Below, in pieces: positions 1 through 12,308 of a DNA stretch of 64,000 nucleotides. The position numbers and the translations under genes were made by a program. Origin of the DNA: Gordionus sp. m RMFG-2023 (taxonomy: Eukaryota; Nematomorpha; Gordioida; Chordodea; Parachordodidae). The DNA lies in the NCBI RefSeq assembly GCF_954871325.1, contig NC_088777.1, positions 40,029,366 to 40,093,365 of the forward strand. The letters are read 5' to 3'. Under the pieces are notes generated by a model, which did not search any database, was not told the DNA's origin, and was given only the letters and a program-made list of their open reading frames with translations. The stretch's first letter is position 1. The number at the start of each line of letters is the position of its first letter.

Positions 1-289
1 TTGCAAAAAATATATGCATAATTATTTAATAATGAATTTCATAATTATATAAGAATAATTATATTATTAAAATAAAATGTAATGCATAAATCGGAAATGG
101 TCAAAAAATGTGAAAATAAACTACAATAATGGCCATAGCATTCTTTTTTTAAAAATAATATTAACAGCATCCTTGATTGGCTATCGTTTGGAGACATTTG
201 TTTAACATCTTTTATTATATGGGGAAGAATTTAGCACGAGAGGAGGTCCTTTAACGTTTATTATTATTAAACTGGAAATTTGATTTATC
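1..289. other. AT-rich sequence, nothing recognised
   Basis: No open frame, repeat or motif that I can support. Confidence 0.5.
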
Positions 290-560
290 ATAAGATAAGA
301 CTTGCTAGCAAATCCATAATAATGACATTCATAAGGTGAATGCCACTCATTTTTAGCAGTATTACATGGAATTGCGTTAATACAATTTAGAAACTCTCAA
401 CGGGGGCAATTATTACTTTTATTATTTTCTTCAATATATTCATTCCATTTTTTACGAGTTCCTGGAAACAAATTAGTTTAATTTACTTTTCCCATGACGA
501 ATGTAAAAGTCTGATTACCATTTATCGTCAAATCAGATAACATAGCAAAAATATAATTTA
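290..560 (-). pseudogene. Broken coding-like relic, family unknown
   Basis: Read on the minus strand, one frame keeps protein-like composition over about 90 codons, with spaced cysteines, tryptophans and an Asn-Ala-Ile-Pro-Cys-Asn stretch, in a region where the other frames are noise. It is broken, and I do not recognise the family. It could be transposon-derived or a decayed gene piece. It stands apart from the LINE relic further right, which lies on the other strand. Confidence 0.25.
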
Positions 561-690
561 ATAAATATCTTTAATTTCTAAAATTATCGGAATTAGCATT
601 CATTATCCTATTTTGTATATTGTCTAATAAGGTATTAATATTAATCTTCGTTCATACCTGAATGCCTTCTGTTTTCTTTTAACCTCTCGT

Positions 691-895
691 ATATAGTTAG
701 GTAATCGGCTCGCCTAGCCGATTTTAGCCTTTGCCGAATTATTTTGGCGAAGTAAACCTTATTGGCTAAGGCTACGCCTGAACCGATTAATTCTGATAGG
801 CTAACGTCCTTCGGCATTCCTTTAGATATGCCTAGAAGCGGTAAATTTTCGAGAGGGAGGGATCTTGCCTACTCTCCTAGTTACGCTAATGGGCG
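691..895. repeat. GC-richer island with hairpin, probable MITE end
   Basis: A patch clearly richer in G+C than its surroundings. Near 700-722 it holds the hairpin AATCGGCT-CGCCT-AGCCGATT. It ends with CTCCTAGTTACGCTAATG, whose reverse complement (CATTAGCGTAACTAGGAG) resembles the CAGTGGCGTAACTAGG-type ends of hAT elements. I could not find a matching left end, so the outer limit is uncertain. Confidence 0.35.
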
Positions 896-1072
896 AAAAT
901 TATATTTTTGCATGGGGCGATCATTTTAAAGAGATAGGAGAGAAGTGGTTTCAAATGGCCATATTATCATTAAAAAAATATACGTAATAAATTTTTGATT
1001 GATTTATAATTGATAATGATTGATTGCCTTTTAGCAATGCAGTTTAGCAATGCATTAGCAATTCAATGTATA

Positions 1073-1332
1073 GTGGGGAAATTTTTTCCGGGGAATTATT
1101 TTCCAGGGGAATTTTATTCCGGGGATTTTTTTTCCGGAGAATTATTTACCTGGGAATTATTTTCTGGGGAATTTTGTTCCGGGCAATTATTTTCCGGGTA
1201 TTTTTTTTCCGGGTAATTAATTTCCGGGAATTTATTTTCCGGGGATTTTTTTTCCAGGGAATTAATTTCCGGGGATTTTTTTTCCGGGAATTTTTTTCCG
1301 GGATTTTTTTTCCGGGGAATTATTTTCCGCTT
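1073..1332. repeat. Minisatellite, about 15-16 bp unit
   Basis: Roughly sixteen degenerate tandem copies of GGGGAATTATTTTCC-like units (variants GGGAATTTTTTTCCG and GGGGATTTTTTTTCC). Because the unit is close to a multiple of three and lacks stops, it creates spurious Phe/Gly/Arg-rich frames on the plus strand and Lys/Pro/Glu-rich frames on the minus strand. Those are not genes. Confidence 0.9.
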
Positions 1333-1699
1333 ACCCTGCAAGCTGACCACACCCTTTAACCTTTTGTCTATTTGATTGTACCAATTTTGATGTATCTCAC
1401 CTAAGTTCATTTTTTAAATAAAGCAATTCAATCAAAAAATAATTTAAAAAAAGTTTTTAGTACCTCTTTCTTGAAAAATCGCGTCATACATTTTTTTTTT
1501 GCTTAGTGGAAAATTTACTTATTTAAAATGCTGTTGTTTAATATCAATATTATCCTTTCGGCATTTAGACACCAAAAAATAGAGCTCAATAGTTTTATTC
1601 ATATAAAGGCATTTAATAATAAGAGGTACATATTGTCTGACTAATATTGAGTGGCAATATTCATACATTCATATTGATCAAAATACAAATGATGAACAA

Positions 1700-3870
1700 G
1701 TTAGCAAATATATAGGGCTATTATAACAGAATTAGACAAAACTCGACTGGACCTGGTACAAATCATTTGAAAGCAGACTTTTCACGCAAACTCATTAAAT
1801 TACAAACGGAAGATGTAATACTTTTTGATCAAGCATTAAATAGGAAAAGAGCTGTCTTCCTAAACGTAACTATACACGGAAGCGTAGAAGAATGCTGGAA
1901 ACTATTTAAAAGTGATTTTGCAGAATTATATAATTATTTGCCAAATGTATAAGTCTTTTTTCTAGGAAAGAATAAATAATATCTAGTGAGACGTTAAAAG
2001 AAATAAATCAACTACTAAAAGTGATAAATGGCCCATATATTGACTTATGGAAAAACATACAGAGATTGGTGGGCAGTGATAGACCGATTTACATAGCAAA
2101 AAAGCCATTGATATTGATAAAGATATGAATGAAAACAGGATTAATGATGCTATAAAAAATTAAAATATTTCTGTAAACCTTGTAGTTTTAGAAAACTCCC
2201 CTCTATTTTAAGAAACGGAAAAGTAATCAATGACCAGGACGAATAAATGACATTATGGCTTAATTATTGTATGATGGTCTTCGACTCATGGAAAGCAACT
2301 CGACCAACAAACATAAATACAAACCTCGTCTCACCCACGCCTGGTTTTTCCATGAATAAATTTTCAAATGTAGTCATAAAACTACGGAAAACAAAACTCC
2401 GGGGCTGGATAATATCAAGCAGAATACCTAAAAATCCATCTATGACAATCTTCCTTCCTATTAGTCCTCTTCAATAAAATATGGGAGAGCGGAAATACTC
2501 CAGTGGAATGGAACTTATCCTTCCTATGTAATTTCCCTAAAATCAAAGACCCGCAAAAATTCTGATTACCGAGCTATAGCCCTCACATCATGTGTTTCTA
2601 AGATTTTTATGGTCCTCATAAAAATTAAATCATATTATCTACATCTCATTTTTTCCCCAAATACATATGCGCGTACAGACCAAACAAAAACATGCTAGAG
2701 CCAATATTAGCCCTGAAAATAATTATACAGAAATGTTTCAAATACAAAATACCCTCCCACTTCACATTCGTGGATTTTTGTAAAGCTTTTGATGTTAATT
2801 ATGAATCTTTGGGAAACGCTGTCTGAGTGTGGGATAGAACCCAACATCATTCACATCTTAAAAAATCACTATTCCAAACTTGCATGTTACAAAATCAACA
2901 ATAAAATATTTCCTTCCTTCAGGATAAAAAAAGTATAAACATGGCTGCACTCTATCGTCAATCTTGTTTAATATCATAATAAATAAAATTATAAAAGAAG
3001 CACTAGGTGCGATCGATCTAGTAGATATAGGGTCGAATGAGACGTTAATTTTAGAAACTGAATAATATCATATGCAGATGACATCGTTGTGATATCCAAA
3101 AATATAGAAGAAACCTAAATTTACTCTACCTATTAGAGACCTAGTATAGAGTTGGACTAACGATAAACTTCAACAAAACAATTATTCTCTCTCTTCCTCA
3201 AACGCGCCACCGCTCCATAATTTTAGTGTTAGAGCTAACTCAGTAAAAATAGTAGGCAATATAAAGTACTTAGGGGTCACACTGGATAATAAAGGTAGCT
3301 GCAAAGAAGAAGAATTAGAATACAAAACGGGAGGTGCTTTTTATACGTATATGAAAGTATGGAAAACAAAAGAGATTTCAGTATTTACCAGGCTACTTCA
3401 ACTCGACAATAATTCCCAGGGGACATATGGGAAACAAACAAAACAGAAAATAGACAGCTTCAATCCTTTATCAATAATTGCCTCCGAATTATAAATGATC
3501 ATCTTAAACCCCAATCTTTGGGAAAAGTCAAATCGCCTATAAATATAACATTAAAAAAAGCCGAATTCAGTTTCTAGCCCACATATTAAGAAACTCTGAT
3601 CCAATCTAGTACATGACCCCATAACATGGTTTTATACATACAAAGGAAAACAGTACACAAAGTACAAACACTATGGTACTATAAAACTATAAAGGATGTG
3701 ATGAAATTAAATATCAATATGAAACAATTTATAAAACTAAATAACTGTACGAAATCTATCAAAAAACTATTTCGTATCAAAGAGAGATACTTCAAATGAA
3801 AGCTCACAATCCAAAAATTTTGCTCAATCAAATAACAAATAATATTACTATCAAATACGTCTCTAGTAGA
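1700..3870 (+). pseudogene. Decayed non-LTR retrotransposon (LINE) reverse transcriptase
   Basis: Fragments of a LINE reverse transcriptase lie in order on the plus strand. They are NKTPGLDNI near 2390 (the usual N-K-x-P-G-x-D-x-I motif), a FVDFCKAFD-like motif A near 2768, the catalytic YADDIVVISK near 3070, and KIVGNIKYLGVTLDNKG near 3246, which matches the thumb-side KYLG motif. The pieces fall in different frames with many stops, so the copy is dead. The small open frame at 1767-1952 may be the upstream part, but I could not tie it to a domain. It is far more decayed than the LINE at 6.2-9.0 kb, so it is an older insertion of another lineage. Confidence 0.75.
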
Positions 3871-4675
3871 TTTTACAAACTAAAACGAATTATTATAAAG
3901 ATAAGGAATTCAAACGAGGTGATATATTATATTTTTACGGTATTAATTTCTTAATTTTTCATGGTATTTAATAAATCCTCCAATATAAAGTAAGCAAGTA
4001 AAGTAAATCTTCTCAAAATTTGTAATCAACCAGTACTCACACAAAGATATTTTAAACTTAAAATTATCCACCTCCCACCCTTAAAGTAATTAAATTATAT
4101 TATAGTTCTGGGGTATAGGCTCTTTTTTTGCCTAGCTCTTCTATTTTTGTGTACAAGTACGCGGCTTGCCCGCAAACGTGTAGAGGGCTCCTCATATTTG
4201 TTCTTTTTACCCAAATCAGATTTGTTCTAATCAGATGGAAATGAGGGAAACCTAGCGTAACTATATTGAATTTCAACGTCAGAGCAAAAGCGCTATATAT
4301 CATGTAACATGTAATTCATTTAGCAGTTGCTTATATTAATAAAAGTTCCACATTATCAGTATCGATTAAATTTGATATTATTAGAAAAATATAGAGCAAT
4401 GCAGAAAATGAAGAAAGTTTGCAATATCCCCATATGGGATGGAATTCAAATAAATTAATATGCCCACCTCAAAAGAAAATTTAAATAATTATATAATACA
4501 AGCTAGAATTATAGGCAAGAAGAAATATTTAAAAAGCAAGAGGAATAGTTAATTAAATGCATGCATTATGAAAAATAGGTTCATGCTCCAATGATAATTT
4601 ATTTTGTGTTTTATTTATGTAAATAAGTATATTATTTTTTCATTTATAAATTAATAGAATGATTTTTATGTATAT
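3871..4675. other. Intergenic, no gene seen
   Basis: AT-rich sequence between the LINE relic and the LTR element. A somewhat GC-richer patch at 4100-4300 has an open minus-strand frame of 67 codons with no recognisable motif, which I do not call. Confidence 0.5.
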
Positions 4676-4889
4676 TGTTAATACATTCGAAATTTATTTT
4701 AAATTATATTATTTCTTTCACTTAACATAATATTAATCTAATAGTTACATTGATTGTTATTTACTTTTGAAAAGTATATATAAAGAATTTATTAGGTTAA
4801 TAGGGAGTTAGTTATATTTTGTAATAAATAAATTTAAAATAAAGTAATTTTGTATCAATATCTTTTTAATCACTACCATCATATTAGCA
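4676..4889 (+). repeat. 5' LTR (TG...CA)
   Basis: Starts TGTTAATACATTCGAAATTT and ends CATATTAGCA. It aligns along its length with 9754-9987. The primer-binding site starts at the next base. Confidence 0.85.
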
Positions 4890-6155
4890 TGGTGGCAATG
4901 GTGGGATCCGACACTACTTATAGTTAGAAACCAAATAATAAATTAAAAGAAAGATGTAAAATATTAAATCTAAATAACTTCAAAAAAAAACTAAATCAGT
5001 CTGCAAATCCTATCTAAAAAATATATAAAATAAACATGCTGGCTTCTCAATAAAAAAAAAGAAAAGTAAAAATATATAAAACATATATTTATTATTTTTA
5101 TGATATTCTTATTATCATTTTTTTAGTCAATTATTTATTTGATTTATCAAGTTAGTTATTTAAGGCAATGTCATGGCCATTGGGATATCTTTTTTTAATC
5201 GTCATAGGTCATTGTTAAAAAAAAATAGTACATAGATAAAAAAAATAAATAAACAAAATAAAATTTAACGAAATAAACATCTTTATAACCTTTAAAGACT
5301 AATAAAAATAGTTCAAAGTACAAGGTCGATGAACTCGTTAAAAAAAAATATATAAACATATATAATAAAAAGGACACTGTTAATTTAAGCAAAGAAATAT
5401 ATTATAAAAATAAATAAAGTGTATAAAGAACCGATAAATGATAAATTTATTATTAAAATAATGATAGAAACGATGAAATTATGATCGAATTTCCCAAATT
5501 AATTGATAAACTCAGAGGCTGAATAAAAAAAAACTTAAAATTTATACCCAAAAATAGTAAAGAACAAGTTAATCTAAGGACGAAAAATTTATAAGATAAA
5601 AGATTTAGATAAAAATAATGAGATGATAAAAACTGTATGTGAGGCAGAAGACATCAATACTAAGTTTTAACCAAAAGATGGTTAGAGATAAAAAAAAATG
5701 TGTTATAATAATATAAAAATAATTAAATAACTTAAAGATCAAAATAGATATGTAAGATCCAAAGTGGGATCTAAAACATAATAATTTTCGATATAAAACT
5801 TATAGTTACAATAATAACTATATAATAAAACTCAAAATAAATCTTGCAATAAAATTACTGAGACAAATAAGTTAGTCGACTTAAGCATAATACCACATTT
5901 ATTTGAATCTAATTTTGATTCAGACTCTTATCAAAATTGGAAAGGCGTTAATTGGCTTAACAAGAAAATTTTTTTGTGAAATTATAAATAAAATTAAAAA
6001 TAAAAAGATAAGGGACATATTTCGTACTAAAATATATAAAAATTTAAAAATAGTAGCTAAAATTTTAATGTAATTTCTTTACAATTTTTATATGAACAAT
6101 GTAGAAAGTCTTATAAATTAAAAGATATAAATCATATGATCGAAATCGAATTTAA

Positions 6156-8994
6156 AGAAAGAAAAGTAAAGTAAAGGTCAAAGGAAAGAAAACAAGATTA
6201 GCAAGTTTGAATATTGGGACGCTTAAAGGTAAGACGAGAGAATTGGCACCAATGTTGAACAAGAGAAAAGTTGATATAGCATGCATACAAGAGACGAAAT
6301 GGAAAGGACAGAAGACTTTGATGATTGGAGATGGGTATAAATTGTACTATAATGGACTTGTTAGCAATAGGAACGGTGTCGGCATCATCCTCAGTCAAGA
6401 TCTAACCTCCTCAGTTCTAGAAGTCAACAGGATCTCTGATAGACTAATGAAGATAAAACTCTGCATTGGTCAATCAATACTACACATCCTTTATGCTCCT
6501 CAAACGGGTTGCAAGGAAGAAGAGAAAAATAATTTTAGAGCTATCCTCGATAAAGCTGTAATGGAAATACCTAAGGATGACCTAGTCATAATTGGTGGTG
6601 ACTTAAATGCGCATGTGGGGAAAGCAAGAGATAGCTACAAAAGGCACCATGGTGGTTTTGGATATGGAGATAGAAATGATGAAGGAGAGCATATACTGAA
6701 ATTTGCGCAAGCCTTCGACCTTGCCTTAACCAACACCTACTATAGGAAAAAGGATAGTCATTTAATAACATACGAAAGTGGTACATGGAAAACACAGATA
6801 GATTACATACTAATCTCTCGCAGAAGATTAAAAGATGTAATAGACTGCAAAGTCATCCCAGGAGAAGATATCGCCACACAACACAAGCTACTAGTCATGG
6901 ATTTACACATCTCAAATAAATCCACTCAAATTAAGATGAAACTTGAACCATGCATCAAATGGGGCAAATTAAAAACAATGACAGATGCCTTTGCAATCAA
7001 TGCAAACATTGAAACAATAGATTCCTCACAAGTCAGTGAAAAAATGTGGACAGACCTTTCATCCAGATTAATAGACACTGCCAAATCGACACTAGGCTTG
7101 ACAAGAGGAGGCAACAAATCATACAAAGAACTATGGTGGTGGAATGAAGAGGTACAAACCACTATACAGGAGAAAAAAGCCCTTTATAAAATATGGTACA
7201 AATCCAAAAACGCAGATGACAAGACAAGATACAAAAAATCCAAGAGATTAGCTACAAAGGCGGTGGCTAGAGCCAAATCTATGGCATACGATGACATGTA
7301 CGAAGATCTACATACCAAAGAAGGGCAAAATAAAATATACAGATTAGCCAAACAGCGAGAAAGGAACTCTAGGGATATAAACGGAGCTCCGAAAGTAATC
7401 AAAAATAAAGATTGGAAATTGATAATAAAGGAAAAAAAAATAATGAGTAGATGGAGAGAATATTTTCAGGAGCTTCTCAACTTTAATCCGCACATACTGC
7501 ATCTAGACGAACACTCCCCTTGTCAAAACCTTGTACAACCTATAACACAACAAGAAATAATCACATGCCTCAAGCATATGAAAAACAACAAAGCTAGGGG
7601 TCCAGACGATATTCCAATAGAAAGCCTTAAAGCACTAGGAGATGATGGAATACATCTCCTCACAAATCTATACAATAAGATACTTGGAAATGAAGAGGTT
7701 CCCCAAAAATGGAGGCAGAGCTATCTAGTTCCTATCTTCAAAAATAAAGGGGATCCACATAATTGTCAAAATTTAAAACTAATGTCACACTGTCTAAAAC
7801 TATACGAAAAAATAATAGAAAAAATAAGAGATATAATCGAAATAGGAGAGACTCAGTTTGGCTTTATGCCTGGAAGATCAACAACCGATGCTATCCACGC
7901 AATTAGGCAAATGAGTGAAAAATACAGGGAAAAGAACAAAAAGCTACACATGGTCTTTCTCGATCTAGAAAAGGCCTTTGTTAGAATCCCAAGAAAACTT
8001 ATCTGGTGGGCGCTACGCCACAAAAATGTTCCCGAAAAATATATAAGAATAATACAGGATATGTATATGTGCCATATAACAATGGTCCGTAGCACAATAG
8101 GTACTTCAGCAGGCTTCACAATAGCCGAAGGAGTTCATCAAGGGTCGGCTCTCAGCCCACTTCTCTTTATTACAGTAATAGATGTATTAGCACAGTCTAT
8201 ACCTCAAACAGTCCCGTGGAATATGATATTTGCAGATGATATTGTGATACTTGCCGAATCTAAGGATGAAATGAAAGAAAGACTAGTGAGTTGGATAAAT
8301 ATCCTAGAAACGCATGGATTAAAAGTAAATAGAGAAAAGACTGAGTATATGGTGATAGGAGGAGATGAAACAGAGTATTTATATAAATGAATGGCAGATA
8401 TCGGCAATTGAAAGCTGCAAATATTTGGGCTCCACTATACAAACAAACGGCACAATAGAAAAAGAGATAAAGAGTAAATTTAATCAAGGGTGGCTAAAGT
8501 GGAGATCTTTATCTGGAGTGCTATTTGATAAAAGAATCCCATACAAATTAAAGGGAAAAATTTACAGTTCCATAATACAACCAACTATTCTATATAGTTC
8601 GGAAACATGGCCAACCAAAGAATCAGACGAGAGAAGTCTACAAACCATGGAGATAAGAATGCTGAGGATGATTGCTGGGGTAACAAGAAAGGATAAAGTG
8701 CGCAGTACAAGAATACTAAGTAGTTTAAAGGTAGTGCCCATTAAGACTAAGTTAATGGTAAACAGACTTAGGTGGTATGGGCACACAATGAGAAGGCCTA
8801 TGAACTACATAGGAAATAAAGTTAAGAGTTTGGAAGTGATGGGCAAACGTAAAAGAGGAAGGCCAAAACTTCAATGGGGCCATAAAGTTAGAGCCAATAT
8901 AAAGAAGTATAAATTAGATAAAAGAGATTGTATTAATATCATAAAGTGGAGAGAGATGTTGAAGGAGCTTACCACCAGAAAAGATGAAAGCTAA
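6156..8994 (+). pseudogene. RTE/BovB-like LINE: endonuclease plus reverse transcriptase, one frameshift
   Basis: The product is the retrotransposition protein of a non-LTR element: an apurinic-type endonuclease followed by a reverse transcriptase. The open frame runs from 6156 after a stop; the first long segment begins with TTG at 6207, and no upstream ATG is in frame. Endonuclease motifs are CIQETKWKG, GGDLNAHVG, QIDYILISRR and ATQHKLLVMDL, so the catalytic Glu, Asp, Asn and His are present. Reverse transcriptase motifs are NNKARGPDDIPIE, QFGFMPGRSTTDAI, VFLDLEKAFVRIPR, EGVHQGSALSPLLF and FADDIVIL (about 8229). The C-terminal part, with CKYLGSTIQTNG and TMEIRMLRMIAGVTR, continues from 8365 in another frame, so one frameshift lies near 8365-8390. 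Motif A has Val where LEKAFD is usual; the catalytic Asp two residues before Glu is kept. Otherwise the copy looks young. It sits inside the LTR element. The clade assignment is by resemblance. Confidence 0.88.
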
Positions 8995-9753
8995 AGAGAA
9001 AAAAAAAATTGTGATTAAAGAAGTTAACGATACAAATATTAAAGAAAACTATAAAATTAAAAAACTCTTATAAGCAATACTAAATGTGATAAAAAAGAAT
9101 TGAAACTTAAAACTTTGAAGACAAATAAAAGTATCATTAAGAGAAATTATGTAAAAACTAAACGTTTTCATTTAGAAAAATATTTAAAGATGTGATGAGG
9201 AGATCATTTCCTAAATATTTGAGGCCTAAGAAATTATTTTTTACTAAAAGCAATCTAATGAAGAATTATTATTTTAAAAGATTTTTTAAATTAAACAAAG
9301 GTGTAATATTTAAACTTTAAAATAAAGAGAGGGAAGTGTGCATAATATTCTACCTGCACATTTTAAACCTCGTGGAAATAATTATTAATATATATATAAA
9401 TAAAAATCGATATACATACATAAAAATTATATAAAACGCTAAATATAATAATAATAAACGCCAAACTAAAACGCGAATCACATATCAATTATTCTATTTG
9501 AATATTATTCTATTATTCCAATTTTATCATTCTTATTCAATAATTCCTATTCAATTCGATATTCTACTAATACATTCTATATTCCAATTCCATTCTTTTT
9601 ATTTGACATTGAACAGAACGGGATCAAGGATAGAAGAGAGAGGAGAAGGATAGAAGAGAGAGGAGAACGTATAAAAACAACAAAGGATTGGAAGCGAGTT
9701 CCACGACGACTGCGAGGAACACAGAAAGATTGAAGAAAGAACAGAAGGGGGAA
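8995..9753 (+). other. LINE tail and 3' interior of the LTR element
   Basis: An A-rich run follows the LINE stop, then about 0.7 kb of LTR-element interior. Near its end, a perfect 20-bp tandem duplication GGATAGAAGAGAGAGGAGAA lies at 9628-9647 and 9648-9667. It is followed by the polypurine tract that abuts the 3' LTR. Confidence 0.6.
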
Positions 9754-9987
9754 TGTTAATACATTCGAAATTTATTTTAAATAATATTAATCTACGAACT
9801 TGTTATATTATTTCTTTCACTTAACATAATATTAATCTAATAGTTACATTGATTGTTATTTACTTTTGAAAGTATATATATATAGAATTTATTAGGTTAA
9901 TAGTCAGTTATATTTTATAATAAAAAAATTTTAAATAAAGTATTTTTGTATCAACATCTTTTTAAACACTTACACCATATTAGCATA
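9754..9987 (+). repeat. 3' LTR (TG...CA)
   Basis: Same ends as 4676-4889 (TGTTAATACATTCG to CATATTAGCA). It is about 20 bases longer, mainly because of an extra internal segment. The flanks (TATAT before the left LTR, TATAA after the right) are similar but not a clean target duplication. Confidence 0.85.
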
Positions 9988-11935
9988 TATAATAATTATG
10001 TCTAATTAAGTTATTAAAAATTATAAATTTTTAAATTGATGAATGGTTAAAGTATTGAAATAAGAATTTTAATGTTCTAGATAAATAAGATATTGATTTA
10101 TAAATTAATTAAATAGATGATTAGTTAATTTTATATTGAAACAAGCATGTTTAACATACAGATAATAATTTATAAAATAAATATAATCATTAAATAGATG
10201 AATCTGATGATAAATTTAGATGCTAATATTTGGTGCGTAACTAGGTTTTTAAAAAGAAATATTAACAGACTCTTTTACAAGTATTTTATATTATAATATT
10301 TCATATTTATAATAAAATTCTTAAATAATATATTATGGCCAGTTAACAAATATTATATGGTCATTTAAAACATACTATGTTTTGACTGTCCATAAAATTA
10401 ACTTTCACATAAACTCACCTAGCTCAAAAACTATGATATACAGGGCTTTAATTCAAATTTTATTTTAAAGATTAAGGATTGGGCTACACATATATTTTTT
10501 TGATTAAATAATTCTTAATCCTTATTTTTGAAAAAAGCAAAATCACGGCCAGTTATTCCATTTTTAATCATTAATAATTTAAATATAAAAATTATATTAA
10601 ATTTTGTTAATTATATACTAGTATTTATAATAATAAAATTTGAAATTTTTTTAGAGTACATATTTTCCCCATATTATATTTTTATAATATATATTGTGCT
10701 ATAATTACATAGTAAACATCATAATTTACATAGTAATGGATGCTCCCCTCAGTGATCATTAAAGAATGTATAAAAAAATAAATAGAACAATTTATATTAG
10801 TCTAAAAAACAGATATATTCTTATTTATTTTTGCACTAATACACAATATAAAACCAATAAATATTAATATGGTATCTAAGGTAAATTATAATAAATGCTT
10901 GCACGATAAAAAGAAATGAAAAATAGTTTAACTAAAATATAATTTACTAAAAAAATTATCATTTTGATATTGTTATTTGAAGTATATAAATTATAAAAGG
11001 AAATGGGTATTAAATTATATTGCACTCTTTTACGTATGGTTTTGGTTTTTCAAAAAAAAATGAGTCTTAGGATAAAAATTAATATATTTTTCTTTCATAA
11101 AAAAATCTTTTGTTTAATCGATGGGAGCTTAAGTTAAGATCTCCCGAAATTTGCACCATCTAGATTATAATGTTTTAACTATTTTCTAACTATAAATACA
11201 AAAGCTTTATTTTTTACAAATCTAAATAAAAGGATGTAAAACTTCCCTAAATTAAAATTGTCATTATTTATTTTTTTGGATTAATTTTTTTTTTTAAATC
11301 ATGCCTGAGTTGCAAAGTAATAAGTTCAAATGATAAATTATTGAACAATCATTTTTTTTAGAAAAAATAGGAGGAGGAAATAAAATTGCCATAAAAAGGG
11401 ACTTATTAATATTCATTGCACAAAAATTGTTTTTTTTTAAAAAAAAATATTGTTTTAATAAATGTAAAGAGTATTTATTTATGAAGAAAAAAAAATTTTT
11501 TTTCCCTTATTTTACGAATAACGATTATAGTTGGACTACAAAATGACAAAAATAAAATTATAACTTTGACGAAAGGACAAATATACAAACAATAAAATAA
11601 TGCCTTAATGTAATATATTAAATATAATATGAAATTTTTGTTAGATTTTTAAAAGAAATTTTATTAAATATTTTAGTTCATTTAAATATATATATAATTT
11701 AAGGTAATTTCAAATATTTTTGCGATTATAAGTATAAAAATGTCGAATTATCTAAGTTTTTTTTTAGAAATCAAAAAATAAAATTGGAATGTAATGGATA
11801 TTTAAATTTATTTTATTTTTTATAGAGGAATGATTAAAGTGTGTATTGTACTCATCTTTGAATTTGGGTATATATATGATTTTTTCCTCTTCTCTCAGCT
11901 GATAAATATATTAAGTTAAATATAATCGTGGTAAT
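9988..11935. other. Downstream of onecut, AT-rich, no gene seen
   Basis: Homopolymer-rich AT sequence without a supported gene or repeat. The onecut 3' untranslated region and polyadenylation site must lie in its right-hand part, since the stop codon is at 11936-11938 and transcription runs leftward. I could not single out the poly(A) signal among many AATAAA-like strings. Confidence 0.5.
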
Positions 11936-12308
11936 TCAATAGGTCAGTTCAATAGCCGTAATTCTGCGGTTGTTATTATTAAAATTTTTCAATTGATCAT
12001 GCATACGGTTTATATCGTTAGAGTTTTCGCGTGAGGCATTAGGTGGGTCTATTTCGCTAGAATCCCCGAGGGTTGATTGTGATTTGTCGATATTTTTATC
12101 GGTACTGGCATCGCCCGTATTTTCGGAAAATTTATTGGCACCGCATTGTTGAGCTTCCTTTGTAGTCGTACTTATTTTTTCTCCGTCCCCCTCCCTGTAA
12201 TATTGCGAAGCTGCAATCCGCTTTCCATCCTTATCGGCGGGGTCATATGTGTTTTCAAAGTCCATTTCATCCTTGATATCGCTCCTTAAAATGTCTTCAT
12301 CGCATAAT
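11936..12308 (-). CDS. onecut: onecut exon 5: C-terminus
   Basis: Acceptor TTAATAAG|A completes AG|A (Arg), then LCDEDILRSDIKDEMDF and an acidic Asp/Ser/Asn-rich tail ending RRITAIELTY and a stop at 11936. No known domain. Phase, strand and composition fit it as the last coding exon. Confidence 0.78.

Larger units (their letters stand above)
4676..9987 (+). mobile_element. Fossil LTR retrotransposon carrying a nested LINE
   Basis: Two similar LTRs bound about 4.9 kb. The left LTR is followed directly by TGGTGGCAATGGTGGGATCC, a good primer-binding site (starts with TGG, complementary to a tRNA end ..CCA). The right LTR is preceded by the polypurine tract AGAACAGAAGGGGGAA. These set the orientation as plus. 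About 2.9 kb of the interior is an inserted LINE, leaving about 2 kb of the element's own sequence. That remainder is AT-rich, shows no recognisable capsid or polymerase gene, and is broken or was always non-autonomous. The two LTRs differ by about a tenth and by a length change of about 30 bases, which suggests an old insertion. The LTR superfamily cannot be assigned. Confidence 0.8.

Noticed and set aside
1010-1410. Phe/Gly/Arg-rich and Lys/Pro-rich open frames of nearly 100 codons
   Set aside because: They are translations of the minisatellite, open on both strands because the unit has no stops.
4890-4910. tRNA-related gene at the TGGTGGCAATGG sequence
   Set aside because: Its position directly after the LTR shows it is a primer-binding site; no cloverleaf surrounds it.
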